Both the position numbers and the translations under genes were made by a program. A DNA stretch of 64,000 nt from Hydractinia symbiolongicarpus (taxonomy: Eukaryota > Cnidaria > Hydrozoa > Anthoathecata > Hydractiniidae): positions 806,001 through 870,000 of the forward strand of contig NC_079884.1 in assembly GCF_029227915.1 (NCBI RefSeq). The letters run 5' to 3'. This document shows positions 10,867 to 22,440 of this stretch, piece after piece. Positions within the stretch are counted from its first letter, which is position 1; the number at the start of each line of letters is the position of its first letter. The notes beneath the pieces are model-generated. The model saw nothing but the letters and a program-made list of their open reading frames with translations, had not been told where the DNA came from and did not search any database.

Positions 10867-12591
10867 GAGCTCATTGTTGAACTCCCCTCCGTTGTCTGAA
10901 AAAATCGAGTTTGGTGTGCCAAAAATAGCAACCCAGTGCTTGAGAATTGTGTCTACGATAATTTCCTTATTCTTGGATTTGATAATTGTTGATGCACTGT
11001 ATCTACAGAACACATCAATCATATGAAGTATGGTTAACTTTTTATGATTAACTGTCAAGAATTTTAGGTCCATGGCAAGGCATTCATTGACATCTGAGGC
11101 CATTGGTAGTGAGACAATTGGCCCTTGATCGAGCCTTCATATATATCTACTGCATGTGTCACAAGAGTTTGTAACATTGTCAATTTGCTGAAATAACTCT
11201 TTATGTTCAACATTTTCATCTTGGAGAAGAGTTTTCAGTTTGCTGCTGTCTATGGGATGTCCAAACTGTTTGTGAAGCTTTGTAGCTATTTTGCATTTTT
11301 CTTCAGGTGATTTTACAGTGAAATCGTTGACTGTGAATATAACTCTGGTGGCATTTACACCAGGAGATGTTTTGTTAACAGCAACTTGCTTAGGTGTAAG
11401 AGGTATACAGTAATGGCCATTTGACGTGTGTTGTAAAGGAATGTCTCTTCCAAACATAGTGACTTTATCATTAACAAAATCAAGTTGGCTATTAGCTGCT
11501 TTCGGACTCTTTTTTGATAACAATAATGGTAATTCACAATCGACAACATCAGTAAGAATATGGGCTTGCATTCCAGCCATATTAACAGGGATGTTAACTT
11601 TTTTAACTGAGGGGAAGCTTCCACCTGGCCCAAATTTAAAGGACTTGTTACTCTTACTTTCAGCTAAAGCTGTCCCTTCTGGCATAATGTCTATGTAACA
11701 GTCAAGCCAATTTTTACCACAAACTGTCGATGAACATCCTGAGTTTAGTAAAGCACAATTCAAAGACTCAGACACAACTTGCTCCATAAAGCATTGTTCC
11801 ACACCCTTTGCGAAAAACTGCACATGTACTTTATCCTGCCCTTTGCTTCCTTTATTCTTATCAGGACAGTCATTCATGAAATGCATTATAGATTTGCAAT
11901 GGTGACATTGCAATGGATGTCCATCAGGACCATTAGGGTTGTACTGGCTTCTTTTAGCACTGAAATATTTACCACCTCTGCCACGTCCACGAGTGTTCCA
12001 ATTGTTAAAACGTCGTCTGTCAAACTTTTGACCATATAATACTTCTTGCTCAACACCAATATCATTACTGTCTCTACTACTTTCACTTTAAGCACATTGA
12101 TCATAAATGGCTTTTATCTGTTTTTTCATAGAGTCGTATGTGAGGGAAGGAACCGTAGCACGTGTTAGTTCACGTGTAGCTTTCGGTACATGTGCATTTT
12201 TTAGTAGTTGATATGCAAGAACTGCAGTTGGTAACTCAATTTTAAAACTCTTAAGTTTTTGATTCAACTGTTCAAATTCATTTACATATTCACCAATCGA
12301 CATTGTCTTGGAACGGTGAAAGGTCTCAAATTTTTCATAAGCATTGAACATTGCTTGATCTTCAGTAATGCCATATAGTTCTTTTATTTTATTAACAAGT
12401 TTATTTAAACCATCTTCTTCATTCAATTCTTCTTTCGTTAAGGCTGACGTACTTCTGAATTTAAACTCAAATAAACAACTGGTCCTTGTTTCTTCTTTGG
12501 AAGTTCTGTAACTACTTCCCATAAAATCCCCATCTTCAGAAAATTGGGGCAATCCATACTTTTGTGCCATCATGATTGTTCCAGTTGCCAT
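10867..12591 (-). pseudogene. Copia gag-pol, 5' half: gag, zinc knuckle, protease, integrase N-terminus
   Basis: One continuous frame runs from ATG at 12591 to the MITE junction, broken by two stops: TAA at 12088-12090 after gag and TGA at 11137-11139. Gag is about 167 residues. The zinc knuckle CHHCKSIMHFMNDC (CX2CX4HX4C) lies near 11910. The protease motif reads LLNSGCSSTVCG, where the active-site Asp of LLDSG is Asn. The integrase zinc site follows (HKQFGH and CDTC), then core Asp residues in AMDLKF and SDNGGEF. A stop exactly after gag could be decay or, less likely, a readthrough site. Confidence 0.9.
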
Positions 12592-12603
12592 CTTCTTAAC
12601 TAG

Positions 12604-12615
12604 CCTCTGCTACCA
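12604..12615 (-). other. Copia primer-binding site for initiator tRNA-Met
   Basis: On the minus strand TGGTAGCAGAGG lies 3 nt after the 5' LTR. It is complementary to the 3' end of animal initiator tRNA-Met (CCTCTGCTACCA). Complementarity is lost after 12 nt. Confidence 0.8.
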
Positions 12616-12618
12616 GAA

Positions 12619-12695
12619 TGTGAATAGATCTTTATTCTTAATTATGGCATAAAGCCGTACATATAAACCTAAAAGATATAATGAACATAATGACA
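12619..12695 (-). repeat. Copia LTR, right (5' LTR of the element)
   Basis: 77 bp, TG...CA, 5 differences from the left LTR, followed by the TATAC duplication at 12696-12700. Confidence 0.9.
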
Positions 12696-12860
12696 TATAC
12701 TACTAATTTATTCTCAATATTCCTGGAAATAAGGGGCGGGATAGTAAATTCTACCGAAATTTTGCAGTTTTTTTTTTTTTTTTTTTTTATAAGGCATGGA
12801 GCATTTACAGCGATCGCTATTCTGATGATTCCGTCAACTATTGTTTTTTCTCATCAACAT

Positions 12861-13010
12861 TTTCTGGTGGTTCTCAACCAAGACTACTCGTTCTGTCATA
12901 GTACTGCCGGTTCGCTGCTGGTTCTCTGGTTGTTCTACGGAGATTGGTGGTTCGCTGCTTGTTCTGTGGTGGTTCTGCGGAGACTAGTCGTTACCTGTTT
13001 TAGTTATTAC
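12861..13010. repeat. Right arm of GAACC-rich inverted repeat
   Basis: Imperfect GGTTCTGC/GGTTCGCTG-type repeats ending TTACCTGTTTTAGTTATTAC, the reverse complement of the start of the left arm at 6411. A run of about 20 T lies just before, at 12769-12788. Confidence 0.6.
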
Positions 13011-16000
13011 GGAAGTGGGAGCATTGTCCATATTTTTACAACATTTGTATCTGAGGAATAAAAAAAGGGCATGGCATGATTTACATAACTTAGGCATAGC
13101 CAAGGATCATTGGACCTTGTTTAATGAAATAGGTATTCAAAAGTATAGATTTCATTGCAATTACAGTGGGACCACTTATCACAATAATTGCTTAAAATTG
13201 CATGTCTGTTGTTTTTAACTGGTTTTCCACACACACTTCAGGGAAACTGTATCATTTACACTTTAAACAGAAAAAGTAACAAATAATAAATCGACAAAAA
13301 ATCGAAAGTAAAAGCGATCACAGAAAATGAGACAAAAAGAGAAGATAAAAAACATCTACTTACAAGAATTACTCCTGGCACCATTTTAAACTGGAGTTAT
13401 TACGATAGCAGAGAAGCAGTGATGGGGCCGTTAAGATTGTACCCTTGGAACATCTCATTTAACTGGGATTTATTAAAGATCAAAACTAAAGAGGCGTCTA
13501 GGGCCTCAATCTTGACAGTCCCACCAGTGAATCAGAACTAGAGATAAGACTGTCACTGTATAACATATGCACATTGTACCAGGAATTCCATGAAAAAAAC
13601 AACACGAATGAACCTATATTTATTAATTTGCGCATGCAATTTTTTATTTTTTATTATTCACTTATGGAGTGGTTTAAAAGTGTTAATATATTAACGAAAC
13701 ACATTGCTTTGTCGTTAGAAGTAACCTATAGCAAATATATACTGCAGGAATACATGACAAAGGGAGGGCTATGTCATACCATGTTGTATTCACTGCGATC
13801 ATCTACTATTTTGTTTGCTATGTCCATCCGCCCCTCCACATGGCCGCAGACTATATTTTTACGGCAAGTGATATTTTCTCCGTAACGATTGTGTTTTTTA
13901 CTAAAAGACATTTTTTTTAAACTTCAGTTCCATTTCGATCTTTTGCTCCATACAATTCTTTTTTTGTACGCAGCGTGTCCATAGATGTTTTAAAAAAGAT
14001 GATATTTCCAATTACTTTTAATTTTTTTTTATAATTTTTTAGAATATGTGCATATAATGTTTACAAAATCAAGATTTTTAATTTTAAAAATGTTACCACA
14101 AGATTTTTAGTTGTGTAAATTCTCAGTGATCTGCTGTTATAAGACCAAAAAGTAACTTTTTGAGGAAAATTATGATTATTGGTATAATTTTCATATAAAA
14201 ATTGATTCTTCCAGGATACAATTTCTGGCAACAATAAATTTTTAACTGTTAAACGTCATAATACGTAATAAAGCCATGCTATTAATAGTATACATTAACT
14301 CTGGAAATTTGCTATTAAAAAGTTTAAATTGATATGTTTTTTTCGGTTATCTGTTGAATAATAATTTTATAAAAAAATTAAAATATTTTTTTGAGAAAAA
14401 CGTTAGTTTTTAAAATCTGATGTGGTGAAAAGTAGGCCAGAGTTGATTTTTTATATAAACAGAATACTTTTTTTAAATATATTTTCTATCAACATAAAAG
14501 GTAGCTAATTCCATACTGAATACATGTTCCAAAAGAGCTAGTGCATTTGCATTTATTGTTGAAAAAAGAGGCAGTGTATGGCATCTTTTCAAAGATATCT
14601 GAGTTAAGCATATAATTAACTTTTTGTAGCCTGAGCTAGATTGAATTTTGTTAACGAATTATTTTAATCTTATTTTTTAAAGCAAGAAGAATAGTGTTGT
14701 GTGCTCACTTAGTAGTAAGAATGCTTTGTCTTAAAAAGTTGTTTTTTACATTTATGATACATTTATCTTTGATGTTAACATGCTTTATTAAATAAAATAC
14801 CAGTTATGCCAATTGAAATACAATTGCTCAGAAGATATTTTTTGTCTTGTATGAAAGAAATTTGTGAATACTTTAAGGCAAGAAATTCTATTGTTTTTTG
14901 CTCACGTGATCAGTATTGAGAAATCTTTAATGTTAGATGTGGTCATGCTGGCTTTATGTTTATTGGTTGATTTTAATTCGGTTTTGCACTGGAAAATTAT
15001 TAAATAAGAAACTCAATTTTATTATCTCGAAGAAAACTTAGTTAACTAGGCTAGAAATGTCTGAAATCTGGACAATCCTTGTTAAGTTGAGACAGTGTAG
15101 AGATATTGCTAACTTGATACCATAATTATTCAAATAAGTAGTCAAATTTTTATTCAGTATATTGACTTTCAGGAGGGTCACATTATATGTACAGGTAATA
15201 TTGCCAGTTGAAATACCCCTCTCTCTTCAGTGAGCTAATTTCCTACCTTTTTTTATTATTGACTTGTGTTGAAAAATTGAACAAGCAACACCAAATTTCG
15301 AAAAATTTTATGACCCATTTCAATTTATTACCACCCCTCATATTAATAATTAATAGCTTTTTCTGCTATGGAACTTATTATGCCAATAATTCAAACAAGC
15401 TTCACAGAGTAATTTATTTATTTATCATAAAGATTTACACTTTAGTAATAAGTTACTGCTATAATTGCGTGTTCTGATAAAGAAACCGACAAAGACATAC
15501 GTATATATAACAAAAAATATACATTGTGACTGAAACAAATAACATAGAAAAACAAAAAATTGAATAACACTTTAGTCTGTAAACTAAACTCATTTCTCCC
15601 TTTTTGATATTTTTCAATAAGAGAAGCGTACAAAAAAATTATAGGGCAATAGCGAAAGCAGGGAAGAAAGACAGGTATTCTTTCTAATACCACTCTTGAA
15701 AGACTCAAAGATAGGAGTGTTTAAGTAGACGAATCAAGGGTCAAACATACACCGAGAAACAAAATTATAAAAATATCAAAATAATAAAAATTATTTGCAA
15801 TTAAAATGACTCATGACTCTATTCCTAAAATCTGCGACTGAACCTGTTACCGTATCTCTATGGGCAGTGTATTGAAAATTTTTACATCCGTTATAGAAAA
15901 GAAGCCAGATTATTTTGCGAGCTTAAGTTTCACTTTAGGAATAAATAACACTATAGAGTTTTGACAAGTATTTTGACAATGGATTATAACTCTCTAGATC

Positions 16001-16200
16001 TTTACAAATATTACAACCTAAACATTTCTTTACAAATCCAAAAACATAGTTCAAGTCCAAATCCAGTAAGGTATTTCCAAAATCAAAAATTTCTCTCTAA
16101 AGTAAAGTATAATCCAAGTTTAAAATCCAATGCCAATATGTTTATAATGCACAAAGTAGCTACTCAATTTTAAATATCTAAATATAAAATGAAGTTACCT
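13011..16200. other. Gene-free AT-rich stretch
   Basis: Short open frames only, none with a recognisable domain or good codon pattern. T- and A-rich tracts are common. Nothing I would call a gene. Confidence 0.5.
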
Positions 16201-16214
16201 TAACCAAGCATTAA

Positions 16215-16335
16215 TTACAAGCTCGTGAGCTTGTATTAAAACGCAAATGTGTCCTACAAGAATGGAAATTTTTGCCTCTCTGAGCACCGATACGGGAGTA
16301 GTCGTGTGTTCGAATCTCATCTTGGTAACTATTTT
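16215..16335 (+). repeat. Possible tRNA-derived SINE head
   Basis: A B-box-like stretch (GTGTTCGAATCTC) at about 16306-16320 lies upstream of a T-rich tail (16336-16355). The pairing of the would-be T stem is imperfect and the 5' half is not clear, so this is only a possible SINE. Confidence 0.25.
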
Positions 16336-16355
16336 TACTTTTTTTTTTTTTTTTA

Positions 16356-17540
16356 TTATCTCGCCCGCGAGGACGTGTTTACAGACTGACCTAACGAAAA
16401 TTGAAATTTCGAGAAATTTTCTATCAATATTATTGCCTATCCGAATAGCAAAATATGTCGTGTCTAACTTCAGCTTTTTATACACTTTTTTGGCGAGGTT
16501 GTTTGCGTATATCATACGTCTTGTTACTAATTACAGCCTTATAGCTAGCTACAGTACAGTGTCCTAAAAGCATTTTTGGGAGACCTCTAGCTAGCTAGCT
16601 AGTTTAAAGGCTTTTAGGATATTGCCTTTATTGTACAAAAAGAAATTAAAAGTACAAATAAGTGCCTAATAAAAGTTTTTTTCAAAATATATATCATAAA
16701 ATTAGTATCACAAAGATAAAAACAGATATCAAAAATCAAAACTGTCCTGCCGCCAGCAGTTTCACAAGGCAAATGACTGAATAAACGTGAAGTCCAAAGT
16801 TCAACTTGCACCACCGAGTTCCGCAAATTCATAATGGCGCATAATCTCCGAAATGGTCTATTCAGAGCTATACGCTATCTTGTGAACTGCCTTGGTCAAT
16901 TAGTGTTACTAAAAAACCTTTTAGAAATAACTCAACAAATTTTCCTGTTTTGCAAAAAAAATGCTACAGTACTATTTCTTTTTAGGAGTCGAAATACACG
17001 CAATATTAGCTAAATCAAATTCTATTTACCCTATTATTAACTAATAGCTATTTTCAACCGGTTATGAGAAAGTCGTAGCGTTCAATGGCTAGAGAGCTTT
17101 AAGAACGGGCCTTGTACAGCGCAATATAACTTAACTTCGTAGCAACCATATCGTCGTTATAAATGTAGACAATTAACATTGCCGGTAAAACGTGAAAGAT
17201 GCAGTCATAACTCAATTTTATATAGCTAGTTACATTATATTAATAACTATGTTTCTCCGAATAGTTTATTTATTTATTTATTCATTTTTTATTCATTCAT
17301 TTATTTATAATGAATATTTATACAGTATAAAACATCGTCTGCTATTGAAATGTGTCCTATAAATATTAGCAATATTAGTTTTTCTAACAGCTACGAACAA
17401 AAAAAGTCCATATACTTTTTTATCATTGTTGTCATGAGGTTTTAGTTTTAAAAATATTAAAAGTTCAAAATCAAATTACACTGCTTCCTATAAACAGCAA
17501 AAAAAACATGACACACAATTATTTTTCTAAAATATCGTTT
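16356..17540. other. Intergenic sequence, no gene recognised
   Basis: AT-rich. Simple repeats include CTAGCTAGCTAG near 16590 and TTTATTTATTCATT near 17270. No supported gene. Confidence 0.45.
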
Positions 17541-17559
17541 TTATTTGTGTATGGATAGT

Positions 17560-18860
17560 TATCCAAATCCACTGTTTGTTTTAATATCTCTCCTTTGATA
17601 AATGTATGTATAGGTGTCCCACATTCCAGCAAACTTACTGTGTTAAGATAAAAAATAAAGTATTCCATGAATTGAGCTGTTAGAACATCTAATTTATTAT
17701 TTTGTACAAGCGTATTTGCGACTTTTTTCCAAAATCTCCTTTTTAGTGGTGTATGGATGGGCATCAAACATCACTCCTTGTTTAGTGTCTAGCATAAAGT
17801 TTTCTACCAGGTTGGCGTGCTGAATATTTTAATTCGCGAGAAGGGTAAATTAAAAAAATGCGTTTTTTAAATGATGCATGTATATCGATAGAATCTCTAT
17901 TTTTATAAGGTATGGATGGATCTCTCATTTTCTTGGTTGTTTACTGAGGAGAACTAATGTTGTATACACAGGTCTGCTACGACATGCTGTATGTTTTTTC
18001 CGCCTGAAGGAAGGTTTTGCAAAATATCCTTTTAATATTGTATGGTGGTATGAATCAGTCTCCCCCGTTCCTGCTTCTTACTGAGTGGGATAAAGTCTTC
18101 CTGTGAATTCACATGTTAGGACATCTGATATTATCTAAATCTCCTTTTTAGTAGTGTATGGATGGATATCTAACTTTTTATTCAGCGTGAAAAGCAACTT
18201 CCAAAATTCTCATTTTAAATGATGTATGGATGGGTCTCACACTCTCGTGCCTGTTTTCTGAGTGAAATAAAGTCTCGAATTGGCCGACCAAGAGATTTAA
18301 TACTTCACCTTTCGCGATGTCGTTTTTATCAGATCTCTTTGTTAGGTTGTATTGCAGGATCTTTTGCTCCCTTGCCTGTTTACAGAGTAGAAGAAAGGTT
18401 TTTTTATTTGCTTACTAGAACATTTCATTTGGTGCGAGAGAGCTTTAACAAAATCTTTGATGTATGCACATGCAATGATATACGCACGCGTGTGCTACTC
18501 GCCCTTTCGATTTTTGAATAGAAAAAAGTGATCGTTTAACGTTTTTTTATTCTGTTCTTTTTTTATATTGCGTAAGGTTATTCCCCAAAATACTTTTTTA
18601 ATGATGAATTGATAGGTTTCGCTACTTGTCTAATTGTTTTTTAATCAGAATAAGCTTTTCCTTGTTTAGCTTCACAATACATTCAATATCGTATTTATTG
18701 CGGGAATAGTTTCCTAAATTTTGTTTTTAGTATTGTATGTGTAGGTATGGATGGGCCTGGCTACTTGCCTAAATATTTACCCTAATAGGACATCTTCCCC
18801 TATTACTTAATTCAGTTCGCTTGCTTGTGTATTGACTAGAATGAAGTTTCCCCTTGCTTT
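17560..18860. repeat. Decayed tandem repeat with GTATGGATGG core
   Basis: At least six diverged copies carry TGTATGGATGG(G/A) followed by CT-rich text (CTTG, TGTTTACTGAGTG, AAAGTTT) and a phrase like CTCCTTTTTAGT before the next core. Cores lie near 17750, 17910, 18155, 18225, 18600 and 18745. Spacing is irregular, roughly 70-375 bp. Open frames inside look incidental. Confidence 0.5.
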
Positions 18861-18869
18861 TTTGTACAG

Positions 18870-20300
18870 CATGCGTTTTCGAACAAGCTCGTTAAAATTT
18901 AGAACAGTTGTACACGTTTCATGTGATCAAAATCGACCTTAAATGTTAATTCAAGATATTTAGTAGGCCTAAAATTTTAAATTTTGTTCAAGGATGAATT
19001 TCACGTTGCAAAATATTAAATGCGTACGATCATGGATGGAGGCGTTGTTTTATAAATGGCAAGCATATGCTATAACCCATTGGGTAATTCATTACTCTGC
19101 AAGTAATAAAAGAGAAACAGTTACATTAATACATGTAGTCATGCTGTCGAGCATGGTGATACATACTAACTTTTTGTTGCCCTTCCCTGACCTCTTCCCA
19201 GACCTCTTCCCAGGTTAACTTGTATTATGTTTCATAAGTACAACGTCGTCCCGGGTCTAGGTTGTATTTAAATTAACGTGAATTTTTTAAAAAATTTGCC
19301 TAAAAAGCAAAAATAGCCGAATACCAGTTGGCTGCAACAAAAGTTTTCAAATAGCTGGCTACACCCTTTACTTTAATAAAAACTTTGGCGAAGTCTAAAG
19401 TTTGTTAATTCAAGGAGACAACAGTTTCAATAAACCTGTAATACTTAGCTAGGGTTTTTAACTCACAATTAATTTTGTAACAACAAGCTTTATGATGTGT
19501 TTTTATTTGAAGTGACATTGAATTTTGTGAATTCCAAGCAAATGTCTATTGTTGTAAAACCATGAAAGTTATTGGTTCGAATCCAATCCATCTTTGAAGG
19601 TGGTAGTTCAAATGGAAGAACAACATGGTGTGCAGTAATTAGTTTCATACTGCAACAAACAATAATCCAAATCAATTCAAAATTTAAAATTCATACAGTT
19701 ATACCCTTTTTCCGTCTCTTTGTGTGCAAAATTGCGGTGAACAGAATAAGCTCCATTAATCTACAAAAAAATCGAAGGTTCAATTCGATATCGGGGTATT
19801 TTAATTATTTTTAATTGCCATTACTAATAAGAACCGCCGTACGCTTTGTTACGCAATCTTTTGTAACCACATCATCAAGTTCTATCCATGCCAGTACCGA
19901 TAAGTAACGATATGGATGAAATTCTTATTTATCTTTTGCAGCTTTTTTAAAATGGAAACAAATCAGAAATTTAAGCTCTTCGAATTTTCTATCGTGATTA
20001 ATCAAAAGTTAATGGTTCGACAACGAAGATTTGAACAGTCAGATTTAAATAGTAAAGTTGTTGGGTTGGGTTTTGGCAAGGTTTAAAATGTCCTCGTTAT
20101 GACTTTTTTGACTTCTAAGGGCTTTGTTTTTACAACATCCTCACTATAAAAAACGGACAATATATCGATAATGTAGAATGGATATTATGTCCATATGCAC
20201 TGGAATGAACGGGCTTCTAAATATTGATATATTGACCATATGTATAAAAAATGGATATAATGATGATTTTTTCAGGAGATCCAAGAATCCATATAATGTA
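18870..20300. other. Intergenic, with organelle-type tRNA-like pieces
   Basis: No protein gene is seen. At 19571-19587 there is a perfect T-arm (ATTGG, loop TTCGAAT, CCAAT), followed within 12 bp by a D-arm-like stretch (GGTGGTAGTTCAAATGG) at about 19599. Just before the end of the stretch are short repeats of TGGATAT. Confidence 0.35.
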
Positions 20301-20322
20301 GAGACCTGGTGACCATGTCAGG

Positions 20323-20372
20323 GCGGAGCGCATCGCTTCTGCGTCTATCCGCTGCACTGCAGGGCGCTCCGC
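20323..20372. repeat. GC-rich hairpin
   Basis: GCGGAGCGC (20323-20331) and GCGCTCCGC (20364-20372) are perfect inverted copies around a 32-bp loop. The surrounding 20310-20410 is much more GC-rich than its neighbourhood. No gene is evident. Confidence 0.45.
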
Positions 20373-20569
20373 GGTTTACGGACTACTGCATCCTTGTTCC
20401 CCACCCTCTACCCTGTTTTCAGACAAGGAAATATAACACTAAGATTTATTTATTTACGCCATCATCGGTATCTACAAACTTGAGAAGCCGTCACTTACAC
20501 TAGACAGCAGAGGCTGTAGCCAGGATACCCAGCTCAACCTTCCACAACATTTCATATTATAATTTATGG

Positions 20570-21890
20570 CTGGCCTAGTTATTTAAGCTTTCTTTTATAG
20601 AGAAAGAAAAAATGATTATAAGGGTGGTTTGAAGGGACAACGCTGGGTCTCCTGGCCAAATTTATGGCTAGACAGACTGAAAGCCTTTGGAGATGGCCAG
20701 CCAGTTAGGCGTGTACAAGAGTTATCTCACCTTCTTTTTTGCCTCCAGCGGTGAGTTAAGGGGCCATTAATTCATACTGTATATTTTACCGTGGTCACTC
20801 ACAAACAGAGTTGTTTGCCATGGTATAGACAACCGCACCAAACTAAATTGCTTAAAAAGGATAACTATCATAACACAGGAACTCACAGTAGAGTACTAAA
20901 CACAAAGTAAAAGGCTAAGAGTATAAAATATCAATTGTTTAATAACAATCTATGAAGTTTTCTATAATGGAGGATCATTTGAGACTTAATTAATCAGCAT
21001 CAGATAGTTTGTTGGGAAAGGTTGCTGAATATTGTTTCATTATTTAAAAAAATGAACGCCGAGCGAATGTAGATTGAAGGTGGTTGTATATCTAGGTAGC
21101 TTGTGAGTGAAGTGCAGAAAAATTATATTTCGAGCTAAAAATGATTCCTTCCTGACCAATATAGTGAATTTCAAAAGGAATAATTGAAACAAGAACGTGT
21201 TGAAATTTCAATAAACACATTGAAAATGTGTATGTACTTTTCATGAAACAATCGCATAATGGTGCCATGGCGAAAATTTATCTCACGAAATTTATTTTCA
21301 CTTTTCGAAATTCTTCTTCAATTCAATTCAATCTTGCAAAGTTTCTATGATTAAAGTAGGTAAGATATATTCTATCATCTGAATATATCTTCTCTCTGAA
21401 AAAGATCTAGCAAAATGGGAAAGTTGCTCCGTGAAAAATTTAAAAATAACAACAGCTAGCGAAAAGGACAACGACACCTTATTTCATGGGCAGAAGCAAT
21501 GCATATAAGGACAAACAAGAAACAAAGAAGGCAGATAATAAAAGGAGAATTGAATTACATAGTATGTAAATCTGTGGAGACTCTGATAAAAATTATAAAT
21601 GTTGAAAATTATTTGTATGGTAGTAAAACTTGAGAGCCAATACTGTTTATGTATAAAATAGAAGTAGAGGGTTTAAATTTTACAACGAATGCTTGATGCT
21701 GAAATATTTTACTCAATGTGTTTTTATTTCTAAATATATACAGTATTAGGATATGGTTATTAGAATTAGGGAACATACTATATTTTTATCTCAAAATATA
21801 CAGATTTTTTTGGCTTGATATTCAAAAACATTTTGTCTGTTGTTTTGAATTTTGGATAGTGAAACAAACTCCAATACATTTTTGTTGATG
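20570..21890. other. Intergenic sequence, no gene recognised
   Basis: AT-rich sequence without a supported gene, repeat or RNA. Confidence 0.45.
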
Positions 21891-21937
21891 CATGTTGTGT
21901 CATCATACTTTATTTTTTACTTTTTCATATTTGAAGG

Positions 21938-22440
21938 AACACATTCAATTAGCATTGGATTTATTGGCTACAATGCCGCCATCACAAAACAGTTCTCAAC
22001 TATGGGTAGACTTCATGAAGTGTCATCCCAATGGATGGAAAATACCGGAATTGATGGTAAGTAGAATTGTTGTTACATTTCTTGACACTTCGTATATCAC
22101 GATTTTACATTTATTGTGAAAACATTCGGATAGAGGTACTGTAGGGCTCAAAAAATAGTGGCAACAACGAAAATATTGTTACACAAAAATATCTCCCAAT
22201 ATATACTACATCGTATTTTTTAAAGGATTGTCGATGAAATTTAAAAGAGTGGTTCTGATTGAATTAGAGCTGTTGAAAAGATGTGAAGAAGAAGTCGGCA
22301 TACTCAAAAAAGAAATGTCTAGCTACTTGCTTCCTTTTTGCTGCTTGAAGAAACTCTTTACGTTAAGATTTCAATCAAGAACTACGATATTTTCGATTCT
22401 CACTTTTACCACACGCTTGTCCTATTCGTACGGAGATTAG
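21938..22440 (+). pseudogene. Two exon-like blocks, possibly from a KDZ-type transposase
   Basis: Block 1 (about 21938-22059) is preceded by a pyrimidine-rich ATTTGAAG and ends in a donor ATGGTAAGT. It reads as coding, with LALDLLATMPPSQN, LWVDF and NGWKIPEL. Block 2 (about 22227-22440) follows TTTTAAAG and reads LIELELLKRCEEEVG and ILKKEM before losing similarity. The RCEEE...LKxEM pattern resembles the C-terminal part of Kyakuja-Dileera-Zisupton transposases. That assignment is from memory of the family and is weak. No catalytic residues are seen. Confidence 0.3.

Larger units (their letters stand above)
7046..12695 (-). mobile_element. Complete but inactive Copia-type LTR retrotransposon
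   Basis: The element is bounded by two 77-bp LTRs, flanked by TATAC, and reads on the minus strand: LTR, primer-binding site, gag-pol, purine tract, LTR. Domain order is gag, zinc knuckle, protease, integrase, reverse transcriptase, RNase H, with integrase before RT, which defines Copia. The LTRs differ at 5 of 77 positions, so the insertion is not recent. Lesions are in-frame stops after gag and after the integrase zinc domain, several frameshifts, and a MITE inside the integrase core. The LTRs are very short, as in some animal Copia clades such as GalEa; clade assignment is inference. Confidence 0.92.
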
